From Pseudoalteromonas sp. DL-6 (GTDB taxonomy: Bacteria; Pseudomonadota; Gammaproteobacteria; Enterobacterales; Alteromonadaceae), in assembly GCF_004328665.1 (NCBI RefSeq), contig NZ_CP019770.1:3038001-3102000 (forward strand): a DNA stretch of 64,000 bases, read 5' to 3'. Positions 57,579 to 64,000 of this stretch are shown piece by piece. Each line of letters opens with the position of its first letter. The stretch's first letter is position 1. The position numbers and the translations under genes were made by a program. The notes below the pieces were generated by a model. That model was not told the origin of the DNA, did no database searches, and saw only the letters and a list, made by a program, of their open reading frames with translations.

Positions 57579-57752
57579 CTGTTTTCTTGTGTGTGTGTCC
57601 AATGAGGCTTATTTTTATCATTGCAACGCAGAAGGCGCAAGCATAAAAATACCAACCAAATAATTAAGGGGGACTTTTTTGGGATTTAAAATTCAAGAAA
57701 AACTAGATAATAGAATAAAATAGCCAACTTAATCCTTGGGCAGGTTTAAATT

Positions 57753-57781
57753 AATAAGCGCTGTAAAATACAGCGCTTATT
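57753..57781 (-). terminator. terminator of fabR
   Basis: AATAAGCGCTGTA pairs perfectly with TACAGCGCTTATT around AAA (13-base stem), 16 bases past the fabR stop. Only a short T-rich tail follows. Confidence 0.7.
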
Positions 57782-57797
57782 TTAACTTTTTTAATAT

Positions 57798-58415
57798 TTA
57801 TTCTTTATTTTCAGTACGTACGTAATTTGACGCGCCGCGCGTAATATAACGTAACTGCCATATAACTCGCTCAATCAGTTCATCGCGTTGCTGACCTTCA
57901 ATATCAAGCGCTTCAGCACCTGCATTAAATACCAACGTAACCATGGCTTCTGCCTGAATATACGCATGAATAGCATCGCAGGGGGTTTCACTTTCTAAAT
58001 AATGTGCGAGCTCTAAAATAAAGTGTTTCACTTCACGTGCCACTGCTGCTCTAAATGCTTTTGAGGTACCTGATCGTTCACGCAATAAAAGTCTAAACTG
58101 ATTGCTTGAGTTATCAATAAACTCCATAAAAGTAACCACAGAGGTGTTGATTACACTGCCACCACTGGCTATTCGTCTGCGAGCTTGGCGCATCAGCTGG
58201 CGCAGGGTTAAACCCGCTTCATCAACCATGGTTAAGCCCAACTCGTTCATATCTTTAAAGTGACGATAAAAAGAGGTAGGCGCAATACCAGCTTCGCGTG
58301 CTACTTCACGCAAGCTTAAATTAGAAAAGCTATGATCAGCACTAAGTTGATTAAATGCAGCTTCAATTAATGCTTGTCGTGTTTTTTGTTTCTGTTGTGC
58401 TCTAACACCCGACAT
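57798..58415 (-). CDS. fabR: TetR-family regulator of unsaturated fatty acid synthesis
   Basis: A 205-residue TetR-family repressor that in E. coli senses the unsaturated/saturated acyl ratio and represses fabA and fabB. The helix-turn-helix (about 25-50) reads [19 protein letters not shown]. It sits beside sthA's neighbourhood as in E. coli, and opposite a desaturase gene whose promoter carries a FabR-type palindrome. The ATG at 58415 has GGGAG seven bases upstream. Confidence 0.93.
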   Translation of the reverse strand: MSGVRAQQKQKTRQALIEAAFNQLSADHSFSNLSLREVAREAGIAPTSFYRHFKDMNELGLTMVDEAGLTLRQLMRQARRRIASGGSVINTSVVTFMEFIDNSSNQFRLLLRERSGTSKAFRAAVAREVKHFILELAHYLESETPCDAIHAYIQAEAMVTLVFNAGAEALDIEGQQRDELIERVIWQLRYITRGASNYVRTENKE

Positions 58416-58513
58416 CAACAGCTCCCTGAGTGAATTTGTAATAAATTTTTAATTAAAAAAATAGCTAATAGTACAGTCTAATACTTGACGGCAGCAGATT
58501 GAAATATTATTTT

Positions 58514-58531
58514 AGCGTACAGTTGTACGCT
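58514..58531. promoter_or_regulatory. FabR-type operator before the desaturase gene
   Basis: AGCGTACAGTTGTACGCT has perfect eight-base half-sites (AGCGTACA/TGTACGCT) around a two-base spacer and resembles the FabR sites known before fabA and fabB. It ends 14 bases before the desaturase start and 99 bases from fabR. Confidence 0.82.
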
Positions 58532-58545
58532 GAGAAATGAGAAAC

Positions 58546-59679
58546 ATGAAAAAACCACCAATTATATGGACCAACGTCCTTTTCTTTAGCCTGACGTTTT
58601 TGGCTGCTATTACACTTGTACCTTGGTATGGGTTTAACTATGGCTTTACAGGCACACAATGGGTTGCTTTTATCGCTTGCATGTTTTTTGCGGGGTTATC
58701 GATCACCGCAGGCTACCATCGCTTATGGGCGCATAAAACCTATAATGCTCACCCTGTAGTTGAATTTATTTTTGCCCTTGGTGGTGCCTTTGCGCTTCAA
58801 AACAGTGCATTGCATTGGAGCAGCGATCATCGAATTCACCATGGTCAAGTTGATGACCCAGTTAAAGACCCTTATGCCGCCACAAATGGCTTTTGGTATA
58901 GTCACATTGGTTGGATGCTACGTGACTACCAAGGCGACAGCTACGATGACTACAGCAACTGTCGTGATTTACAGCGAAATAAAATTGTTATGTGGCAGCA
59001 CAAGCATTACTTAAAGCTGGTGATTGCCATGAATGTTGGTTTACCACTAGCACTCGGCTTAATGCTTGGTGATATATGGGGCATGTTACTGTTAGCTGGC
59101 TTATTGCGTTTAGTACTGAGCCAACACTTTACCTTTTTTATTAACTCAGTAGCGCATATTTGGGGTTCACGCCCTTACACTGAAAAAAATACCGCGAGAG
59201 ACAATGGCTTTTTAGCACTGTTTACCTACGGTGAGGGTTATCATAACTTCCATCATATTTTTGCCAGCGATTACCGCAATGGCATTAAATGGTTTCATTA
59301 CGACCCAACAAAATGGATGATCCGCTCACTCGCTGCCATTGGTTTAGCAAGTAAATTAAAGCGCACACCGGTTGAGCGCATCGAAAAAGCCAAAGCAGAA
59401 ACCTTAATGAGTAAAACACAAGGTCGCCTTGCAAAATTGCCTTTAGCGCAAGATAAGCTTACATTATTACAACAAGAGTACGATTTGCTACTTAAAAAGC
59501 TGCAAAACTATTGCTCATTACAAAAACAAGTGTTGGAAGCTAAAAAAAATAATATGGCAAAGCAGTGTGAAAGGTCGGCATTAATGGCACAATATCACGA
59601 GCTTGAAGCCGCCTGGGAAACACAAAAACAGGCATGGCTAGCACTTAATGCGAGGTTATTAAAAGCCTCTTTTAGTTAA
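58546..59679 (+). CDS. membrane acyl-CoA/acyl-lipid desaturase with C-terminal coiled coil
   Basis: A delta-9-type di-iron membrane desaturase, 377 residues. The three His boxes are HRLWAH, HRIHH and HNFHH, with four hydrophobic segments (about 10-30, 38-58, 160-200). It introduces a double bond into saturated acyl chains. The last 110 residues form a hydrophilic coiled coil, an extension not needed for catalysis. The ATG at 58546 or one three codons earlier could be used. The upstream palindrome implies repression by FabR. sthA follows closely and could supply or balance NADPH/NADH. Confidence 0.92.
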   Translation: MKKPPIIWTNVLFFSLTFLAAITLVPWYGFNYGFTGTQWVAFIACMFFAGLSITAGYHRLWAHKTYNAHPVVEFIFALGGAFALQNSALHWSSDHRIHHGQVDDPVKDPYAATNGFWYSHIGWMLRDYQGDSYDDYSNCRDLQRNKIVMWQHKHYLKLVIAMNVGLPLALGLMLGDIWGMLLLAGLLRLVLSQHFTFFINSVAHIWGSRPYTEKNTARDNGFLALFTYGEGYHNFHHIFASDYRNGIKWFHYDPTKWMIRSLAAIGLASKLKRTPVERIEKAKAETLMSKTQGRLAKLPLAQDKLTLLQQEYDLLLKKLQNYCSLQKQVLEAKKNNMAKQCERSALMAQYHELEAAWETQKQAWLALNARLLKASFS

Positions 59680-59692
59680 AATAGGAGTGGCT

Positions 59693-61123
59693 GTGGCCAA
59701 ACAACCAGAAAAGAAAAAAGTACCCGTGAGCTACCAATATGATGCAATCATTATTGGCACGGGTCCTGGCGGTGAAGGGACCGCTATGAACCTCTCTAAA
59801 AGTAACAAAAAAGTAGCGGTGATTGAACGTCAAACTGCCGTAGGTGGTGGCTGTGTTCACTGGGGAACCATTCCTTCAAAAGCACTTCGTCATTCGGTTA
59901 GCCGCTATATTGAATACAAAGCGAACCCTTTGTTTAACGTAGGCGAACGTCCTACGAGGCTCACTTTCCCTGATATATTACGCCATGCCAGTTCGGTAAT
60001 TTCAAAGCAATCAAACTTACGCAGCAGCTTTTATGATCGTAACCGCATTCATATGTTTCAAGGTGATGCTAGTTTTGTTGATAAGCACACTATTGAAGTT
60101 AGACGCAATGACGGCTCCACTGAACGACTAACCGCAAAAACAATTGTTATTGCTACTGGCTCACGACCGTATCGCCCACCAGGTGTGGATTTCACCCATT
60201 CGCGTATTTATGAAAGTGACACCATTTTAGGCCTTGAACACGACCCTCATCGCGTACTTATATACGGCGCGGGTGTAATTGGCTGTGAATATGCGTCTAT
60301 TTTTAAAGGGCTAGGTGCCAAGGTAGATTTAGTTAATACTCGCGATCGTTTACTGGCATTTATGGATACTGAAATATCAGATGCATTGAGCTACCACTTT
60401 TGGAATAGCGGTATTGTTATTCGTCATAACGAAGAATTTGATCGCATTGAAACCCGCGATGACTGCGTTATCATGCATTTAAAATCAGGTAAACGTGTAA
60501 AGGCTGACTGTATTTTATTTGCCAATGGCCGAACCGGTAATACTGATACACTGAATTTAGAAGCGATTGGCTTAAAAGCAGATAGCCGCGGACAAGTAAA
60601 AGTAAACGAAACCTACCAAACTGAAGTAGATAACGTATATGCGGTAGGTGATGTGATTGGCTACCCAAGCCTTGCTAGTGCTGCCTTTGATCAAGGTCGA
60701 ATTGCCGCTGATGCCATCGCTTGTGGTAACTGCGATGAAAAGTTGATTATTGATATTCCAGCCGGTATTTATACTATCCCTGAGATGAGTTCTGTCGGTA
60801 AAACAGAGCAGCAATTAACTGCTGCAAAAGTACCGTACGAAGTGGGACGTGCGCAATTTAAACACTTAGCACGCGCACAAATTGCAGGCACCGATGTGGG
60901 GAGCTTAAAAATATTGTTCCACACTGAAACCAAAGAAGTACTTGGCGTACATTGCTTTGGTGAGCGTGCCTCTGAAATTGTTCACATTGGCCAAGCTATA
61001 ATGGAACAAAAAAATGGTGGCAACACCATAGACTACTTTGTAAATACAACGTTTAACTACCCAACTATGGCAGAAGCCTATCGGGTTGCGGCATTAAATG
61101 GCTTAAACCGCTTGTTTAAGTAA
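59693..61123 (+). CDS. sthA: soluble pyridine nucleotide transhydrogenase
   Basis: A flavoprotein that reversibly transfers hydride between NADPH and NAD+. The 476-residue protein has FAD motif [11 protein letters not shown], the SthA-specific [17 protein letters not shown] (one Cys, not the disulphide pair of lipoamide dehydrogenase), NAD motif [15 protein letters not shown] and the C-terminal dimerisation domain. The GTG at 59693 is chosen because TAGGAG is five bases upstream; the earlier GTG abuts it. It is 13 bases after the desaturase, in the same operon. Confidence 0.95.
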   Translation: MAKQPEKKKVPVSYQYDAIIIGTGPGGEGTAMNLSKSNKKVAVIERQTAVGGGCVHWGTIPSKALRHSVSRYIEYKANPLFNVGERPTRLTFPDILRHASSVISKQSNLRSSFYDRNRIHMFQGDASFVDKHTIEVRRNDGSTERLTAKTIVIATGSRPYRPPGVDFTHSRIYESDTILGLEHDPHRVLIYGAGVIGCEYASIFKGLGAKVDLVNTRDRLLAFMDTEISDALSYHFWNSGIVIRHNEEFDRIETRDDCVIMHLKSGKRVKADCILFANGRTGNTDTLNLEAIGLKADSRGQVKVNETYQTEVDNVYAVGDVIGYPSLASAAFDQGRIAADAIACGNCDEKLIIDIPAGIYTIPEMSSVGKTEQQLTAAKVPYEVGRAQFKHLARAQIAGTDVGSLKILFHTETKEVLGVHCFGERASEIVHIGQAIMEQKNGGNTIDYFVNTTFNYPTMAEAYRVAALNGLNRLFK

Positions 61124-61141
61124 TATTTAACGCTAGGTAAC

Positions 61142-61173
61142 AAAAAGCCCGCTTGAATCAAGCGGGCTTTTTT
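61142..61173. terminator. bidirectional terminator between sthA and hemE
   Basis: AAAAAGCCCGCTT pairs with AAGCGGGCTTTTT (longer by two pairs at the tip) with T-runs on both strands, between two convergent stop codons. Confidence 0.93.
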
Positions 61174-61196
61174 AATAACTCATCGTTATTTAGAAA

Positions 61197-62261
61197 CTAT
61201 TTATGATATTGCGCACTTAGCTCATGCACGGCGTTAATAAATACACCGGCATTTTCTGGGTCAACATCTGGTGTAATACCATGACCTAAGTTAAATACAT
61301 GACCATTGCCTGTACCAAAGTCTTCTAAAATAGTACCCACTTCTTGGCGAATACGATCTGGCGTGCCGTGAAGCATTGATGGGTCCATATTGCCTTGTAG
61401 CGCCACTTTATCGCCAACACGACGTTTAGCATCACCAATATTAATAGTCCAATCTAGGCCTACTGCATCACAACCTGTTGCTGCAATTGCCTCAATCCAT
61501 TGGCCACCATTTTTAGTGAATAAAGTAACGGGTACTTTACGGCCGTCATTTTCGCGAATTAAGCCATCAACGATTTTATGCATATACTGCAGTGAAAACT
61601 CATTGTAGTCACGTGGGCTCAATACCCCGCCCCATGAGTCAAATATCATTAGTGATTGTGCACCCGCTTTAACTTGCGCGTTTAAATAATCAATCACTGA
61701 ATCAGCTAGCTTATCAAGCAATAAATGCAGTGTTTGTGGCTCAGCAAAGGCCATTTTTTTGATTTTACCAAAAACTTTACTGCTTCCGCCTTCAACCATA
61801 TAAGTTGCAAGTGTCCAAGGCGAACCCGAAAAACCAATTAATGGCACTTCACCTTTAAGTTCACGACGAATGGTGCTCACGGCGTTCATTACATAGCCAA
61901 GCTCATCGGTAGGATCGAGTTTAGGAATTTTTTTAACATCAGCTAGTGACGAAATTGGACGTTCAAACTTAGGGCCTTCACCCGTTTCAAAGTACAAGCC
62001 TAATCCCATTGCATCGGGAATAGTTAAAATATCACTAAATAAAATAGCGGCATCTAACGGGTAACGGCGCAAAGGCTGTAATGTAACTTCACAGGCTAAC
62101 TCTGCATTTCTACACAGGCTCATAAAATCGCCCGCTTGTGCACGTGTAGCACGGTATTCAGGTAAATAACGCCCTGCTTGACGCATCATCCATACTGGCG
62201 TGACATCAACAGGTTGCTTGGCAAGGGCACGTAAATAACGGTCGTTTTTTAATTCGCTCAT
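61197..62261 (-). CDS. hemE: uroporphyrinogen decarboxylase
   Basis: It removes four carboxyls from uroporphyrinogen III to form coproporphyrinogen III in heme synthesis. The 354-residue length equals E. coli Hem[15 protein letters not shown] (catalytic Arg) and [16 protein letters not shown] are the two family signatures. The frame opens at 62312, but [10 protein letters not shown] (ATG at 62259-62261) matches the usual start. Confidence 0.97.
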   Translation of the reverse strand: MSELKNDRYLRALAKQPVDVTPVWMMRQAGRYLPEYRATRAQAGDFMSLCRNAELACEVTLQPLRRYPLDAAILFSDILTIPDAMGLGLYFETGEGPKFERPISSLADVKKIPKLDPTDELGYVMNAVSTIRRELKGEVPLIGFSGSPWTLATYMVEGGSSKVFGKIKKMAFAEPQTLHLLLDKLADSVIDYLNAQVKAGAQSLMIFDSWGGVLSPRDYNEFSLQYMHKIVDGLIRENDGRKVPVTLFTKNGGQWIEAIAATGCDAVGLDWTINIGDAKRRVGDKVALQGNMDPSMLHGTPDRIRQEVGTILEDFGTGNGHVFNLGHGITPDVDPENAGVFINAVHELSAQYHK

Positions 62262-62447
62262 AGCGTATAGAGTCCTAGGGCTTTTAGAAATTGTGCAAGA
62301 TTGTACCACCATATTCGCGCCCCCTCTATCGCTAAGCGATTAAATCGCCACAGAGTAGCGCCAGATCAAGTAATTTTTAATTTTCACTTCTTTTTGTACA
62401 CAAAACAACCAAACAAACGTTAATAAAAAAACTTTTCATTAAACTAT

Positions 62448-62476
62448 TTGCAACATTTAAAAAAGCTTGATATTGT
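62448..62476 (+). promoter_or_regulatory. promoter of candidate small RNA
   Basis: TTGCAA and TATTGT with a 17-base spacer, four of six matches each to the sigma-70 boxes. Transcription would start near 62483. Confidence 0.45.
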
Positions 62477-62482
62477 TACTCC

Positions 62483-62606
62483 CGCGTTAACAAAACAATA
62501 ACAAAAATCGTTAATATAAAAATAATAAAAATCTCTAATAAAAATAAGAATGCTTGTTTAAACAAGCCTAATAAAGAAATTAAACCACCGTAATAGGTGG
62601 TTTTTT
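62483..62606 (+). ncRNA. candidate small RNA (or rsd leader with attenuator)
   Basis: About 124 bases: an unstructured A/C/U-rich 5' part with repeated AACAAA-like stretches, then the palindrome GCTTGTTTAAACAAGC (62553-62568), then a terminator hairpin with U-tail. No frame of length is present. The layout fits an Hfq-dependent small RNA. Alternatively it is a 5' leader of rsd that ends early. I do not recognise the family. Confidence 0.4.
62582..62606 (+). terminator. orphan Rho-independent terminator
   Basis: AAACCACC pairs with GGTGGTTT around GTAATA, followed by a T-run. It is about 320 bases from the hemE start, on the other strand, and 159 bases before rsd, so no coding gene explains it. 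Confidence 0.85.
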
Positions 62607-62764
62607 CTTGCCTGAAATAAATACTTACAACTTATTCCCTTAAACAAAACTCTCTCTGGTATTACATCTATTTTACTTGTTGATATACACGTCAATTAAA
62701 TATATCTTGGATAATATAAACATTAATACCAATTAAAAATCCAACCCAGCTTAGGAGAAGAATT

Positions 62765-63235
62765 ATGCTGAAGCGTGTAGAAAAAGCTCAACAAAAGTGG
62801 GGGGGTAGCCATACGGTCATCGACAATTGGTTAAACGAACGCCAAGAGCTAATTGTACTTTATTGTAAGATTGCGGGCTTTTCACCTTACGAGAAAAAAG
62901 ATCAATCTTTGCCTGAACCGTCTCAAATTCAAGCATTTTGTCAAATCTTAATGGATTACCTATCAGCCGGCCACTTTGAAGTGTACGACGATATTGCCAA
63001 AGCTTGCGAAAAGAAAGGCCTAGAAAGCCAGCAGCTTGCTAATACTATATACCCACGTATTTCAGATACCACAGACATTGCTCTGGATTTCAACGATAAA
63101 TACGCAGAGGTAGATGCAGAAGATTTATTAACCGGATTTGATAACGATCTATCAGTCATGGGTGAAGCACTAGAAGCGCGCTTTGCACTTGAAGATGAGT
63201 TAATTGATAACTTATATTCTAATCACACTGACTAA
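62765..63235 (+). CDS. rsd: regulator of sigma D (Rsd/AlgQ family)
   Basis: A 156-residue anti-sigma factor that binds sigma-70 and favours alternative sigma factors in stationary phase. The all-helical Rsd/AlgQ pattern LKRVEKAQQKWGGSHTVIDNWL, ERQELIVLYCKIAG and FCQILMDYLSAGHFEVYD is clear. AGGAG lies eight bases before the ATG. It is near hemE as in E. coli, where nudC lies between them. Confidence 0.93.
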   Translation: MLKRVEKAQQKWGGSHTVIDNWLNERQELIVLYCKIAGFSPYEKKDQSLPEPSQIQAFCQILMDYLSAGHFEVYDDIAKACEKKGLESQQLANTIYPRISDTTDIALDFNDKYAEVDAEDLLTGFDNDLSVMGEALEARFALEDELIDNLYSNHTD

Positions 63236-63253
63236 TTAGTTATTCAACACAAT

Positions 63254-63280
63254 AAAAAAGGGACCTTGAGTCCCTTTTTT
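63254..63280. terminator. bidirectional terminator between rsd and fkpA
   Basis: AAAAAAGGGAC pairs perfectly with GTCCCTTTTTT around CTTGA, between convergent stop codons. Confidence 0.93.
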
Positions 63281-63295
63281 ATTAATCAATAACGC

Positions 63296-64000
63296 TTATT
63301 CTGCAGCGGCAGCTTCTGCATCATTTTGAATTTCTAATAATTCAACTTCAAAAATAAGTGTTGAATTAGCAGGGATTTTACCTAAGTCACGGTCGCCGTA
63401 AGCAAGGTCTGAAGGAATAGTAAACTTATACTTAGAACCTACAGGCATAAGCTGTAAGCCTTCAGTCCAACCAGGAATAACACGGTTTAGTGGGAAAGTT
63501 GTTGGCTCGTTACGTGAGTAAGAGCTATCGAACTCAGTACCGTCTAACAATGTGCCTTTGTAATGTACTTTAACCACATCAGTTGCAACTGGTTTTGCGC
63601 CTTCGCCTTCGCTCATTACTTCGTACTGTAAACCAGACTCAGTAACCATTACGCCTTCTTTTTTAGCATTATCAGCTAGGTATTTTTCACCCTCAACTTT
63701 GCTTTTTTCAGACTCTACCTTTGCTTTTTCTTCTTGTTTAGTACGCACTGACTCATCTAATGCTGTTAATACTTCACGAATTTTTTCTTCGTCAATTTTA
63801 GCATTACCGGCAAGTGCATCTTCAAAACCACGCATTAATAATGCTTGATCTAATTCGATACCAATTTCTTTTTTATCCGCTAGGTCTTTATTTAAAAAGT
63901 TACCTACAGATGCACCAATACCGTATGCTTGTTGTTGCGCTACAGTATCTAGTTTAACGTCTGCTTGCTCTTTTTTTGCTTCTTGATTACAAGCTGTAAG
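63296..64000 (-). CDS. fkpA: FKBP-type peptidyl-prolyl isomerase FkpA, N-terminus cut by window edge
   Basis: A periplasmic folding helper. About 235 residues are visible; the frame is open to base 64000. The first visible residues are LTACNQEAKKEQ, a lipobox, so it is probably a lipoprotein whose first 15-20 residues lie outside. The N-terminal dimerisation domain (YGIGASVGNFLNKDL) precedes a charged EEKAKVESEKSKVEGEK helix and the FKBP domain with VHYKGTLLDGTEFDSSY and IPGWTEGLQLM. The Ala/Glu-rich end follows the last strand. Confidence 0.95.
   Translation of the reverse strand, partial: LTACNQEAKKEQADVKLDTVAQQQAYGIGASVGNFLNKDLADKKEIGIELDQALLMRGFEDALAGNAKIDEEKIREVLTALDESVRTKQEEKAKVESEKSKVEGEKYLADNAKKEGVMVTESGLQYEVMSEGEGAKPVATDVVKVHYKGTLLDGTEFDSSYSRNEPTTFPLNRVIPGWTEGLQLMPVGSKYKFTIPSDLAYGDRDLGKIPANSTLIFEVELLEIQNDAEAAAAE

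Larger units (their letters stand above)
62313..62764. other. 450-base intergenic region between hemE and rsd
   Basis: It contains the two divergent promoters, a candidate small RNA (62448-62606) and an A-rich stretch. The segment 62607-62764 should carry the rsd promoter and ends in an AGGAG ribosome site eight bases before the rsd ATG. Confidence 0.5.

Overview
The window looks like a chromosomal segment of a marine gammaproteobacterium of the Alteromonadales. Protein sequences and gene order fit Pseudoalteromonas best, although this is judgement from recognition and not a database result. Base composition is AT-rich and even throughout. I see no rRNA, tRNA, CRISPR array, prophage or insertion sequence. 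Several blocks keep the gene order known from E. coli: ompR-envZ facing greB then tex, bioH facing comF/gntX then nfuA, fabR next to sthA, and hemE next to rsd. This marks the region as core genome with small lineage-specific insertions.

Layout. 1-4.8 kb: two tandem PlsC-type acyltransferases (the first runs off the left edge), then speA and divergent speE for polyamines. 4.8-6.7 kb: a cupredoxin-like protein translationally coupled to an outer-membrane beta-barrel. 6.8-8.9 kb: a GH97 alpha-glucosidase. 8.9-15.2 kb: envZ-ompR facing greB, two inserted genes, then tex. 15.2-16.4 kb: an HExxH metalloprotease-like protein with a small partner. 16.5-23.9 kb: bioH, comF, an M14 peptidase, nfuA, a small membrane protein, dinF and a polysaccharide deacetylase. 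23.9-32.4 kb: a complete chemosensory operon (STAS, cheY, cheA, cheW, a soluble four-PAS receptor, cheR, cheD, cheB) resembling the F7/Che2 type. 32.6-40.8 kb: the aa3/caa3 cytochrome c oxidase cluster with its heme A, copper and SURF1 assembly factors. 41.2-44.5 kb: lexA with two LexA boxes, a thioesterase, hypotheticals and endonuclease I. 44.5-49.0 kb: a nitric-oxide defence module (hmp, nnrS, a small membrane protein) divergent from norR. 49.0-52.7 kb: LysR regulator with FMN reductase, TerB-like protein and small exported or membrane proteins. 52.7-57.6 kb: leuABCD with a leader peptide and attenuator upstream. 57.8-61.2 kb: fabR, a membrane desaturase and sthA. 61.2-64 kb: hemE, a candidate small RNA, rsd, and fkpA running off the right edge.

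The most informative signals beyond routine annotation are four. The chemoreceptor carries two Aer2-like heme-type PAS domains and a C-terminal EWEEF tether. An unannotated leucine leader peptide sits before a textbook attenuator. A promoter plus orphan terminator between hemE and rsd suggest a small RNA. The norR/nnrS/hmp intergenic region holds two GT-N7-AC NorR-type sites and a possible sigma-54 promoter. Starts were moved from the longest reading frame wherever a ribosome-binding site, signal peptide or family alignment argued for an internal start.
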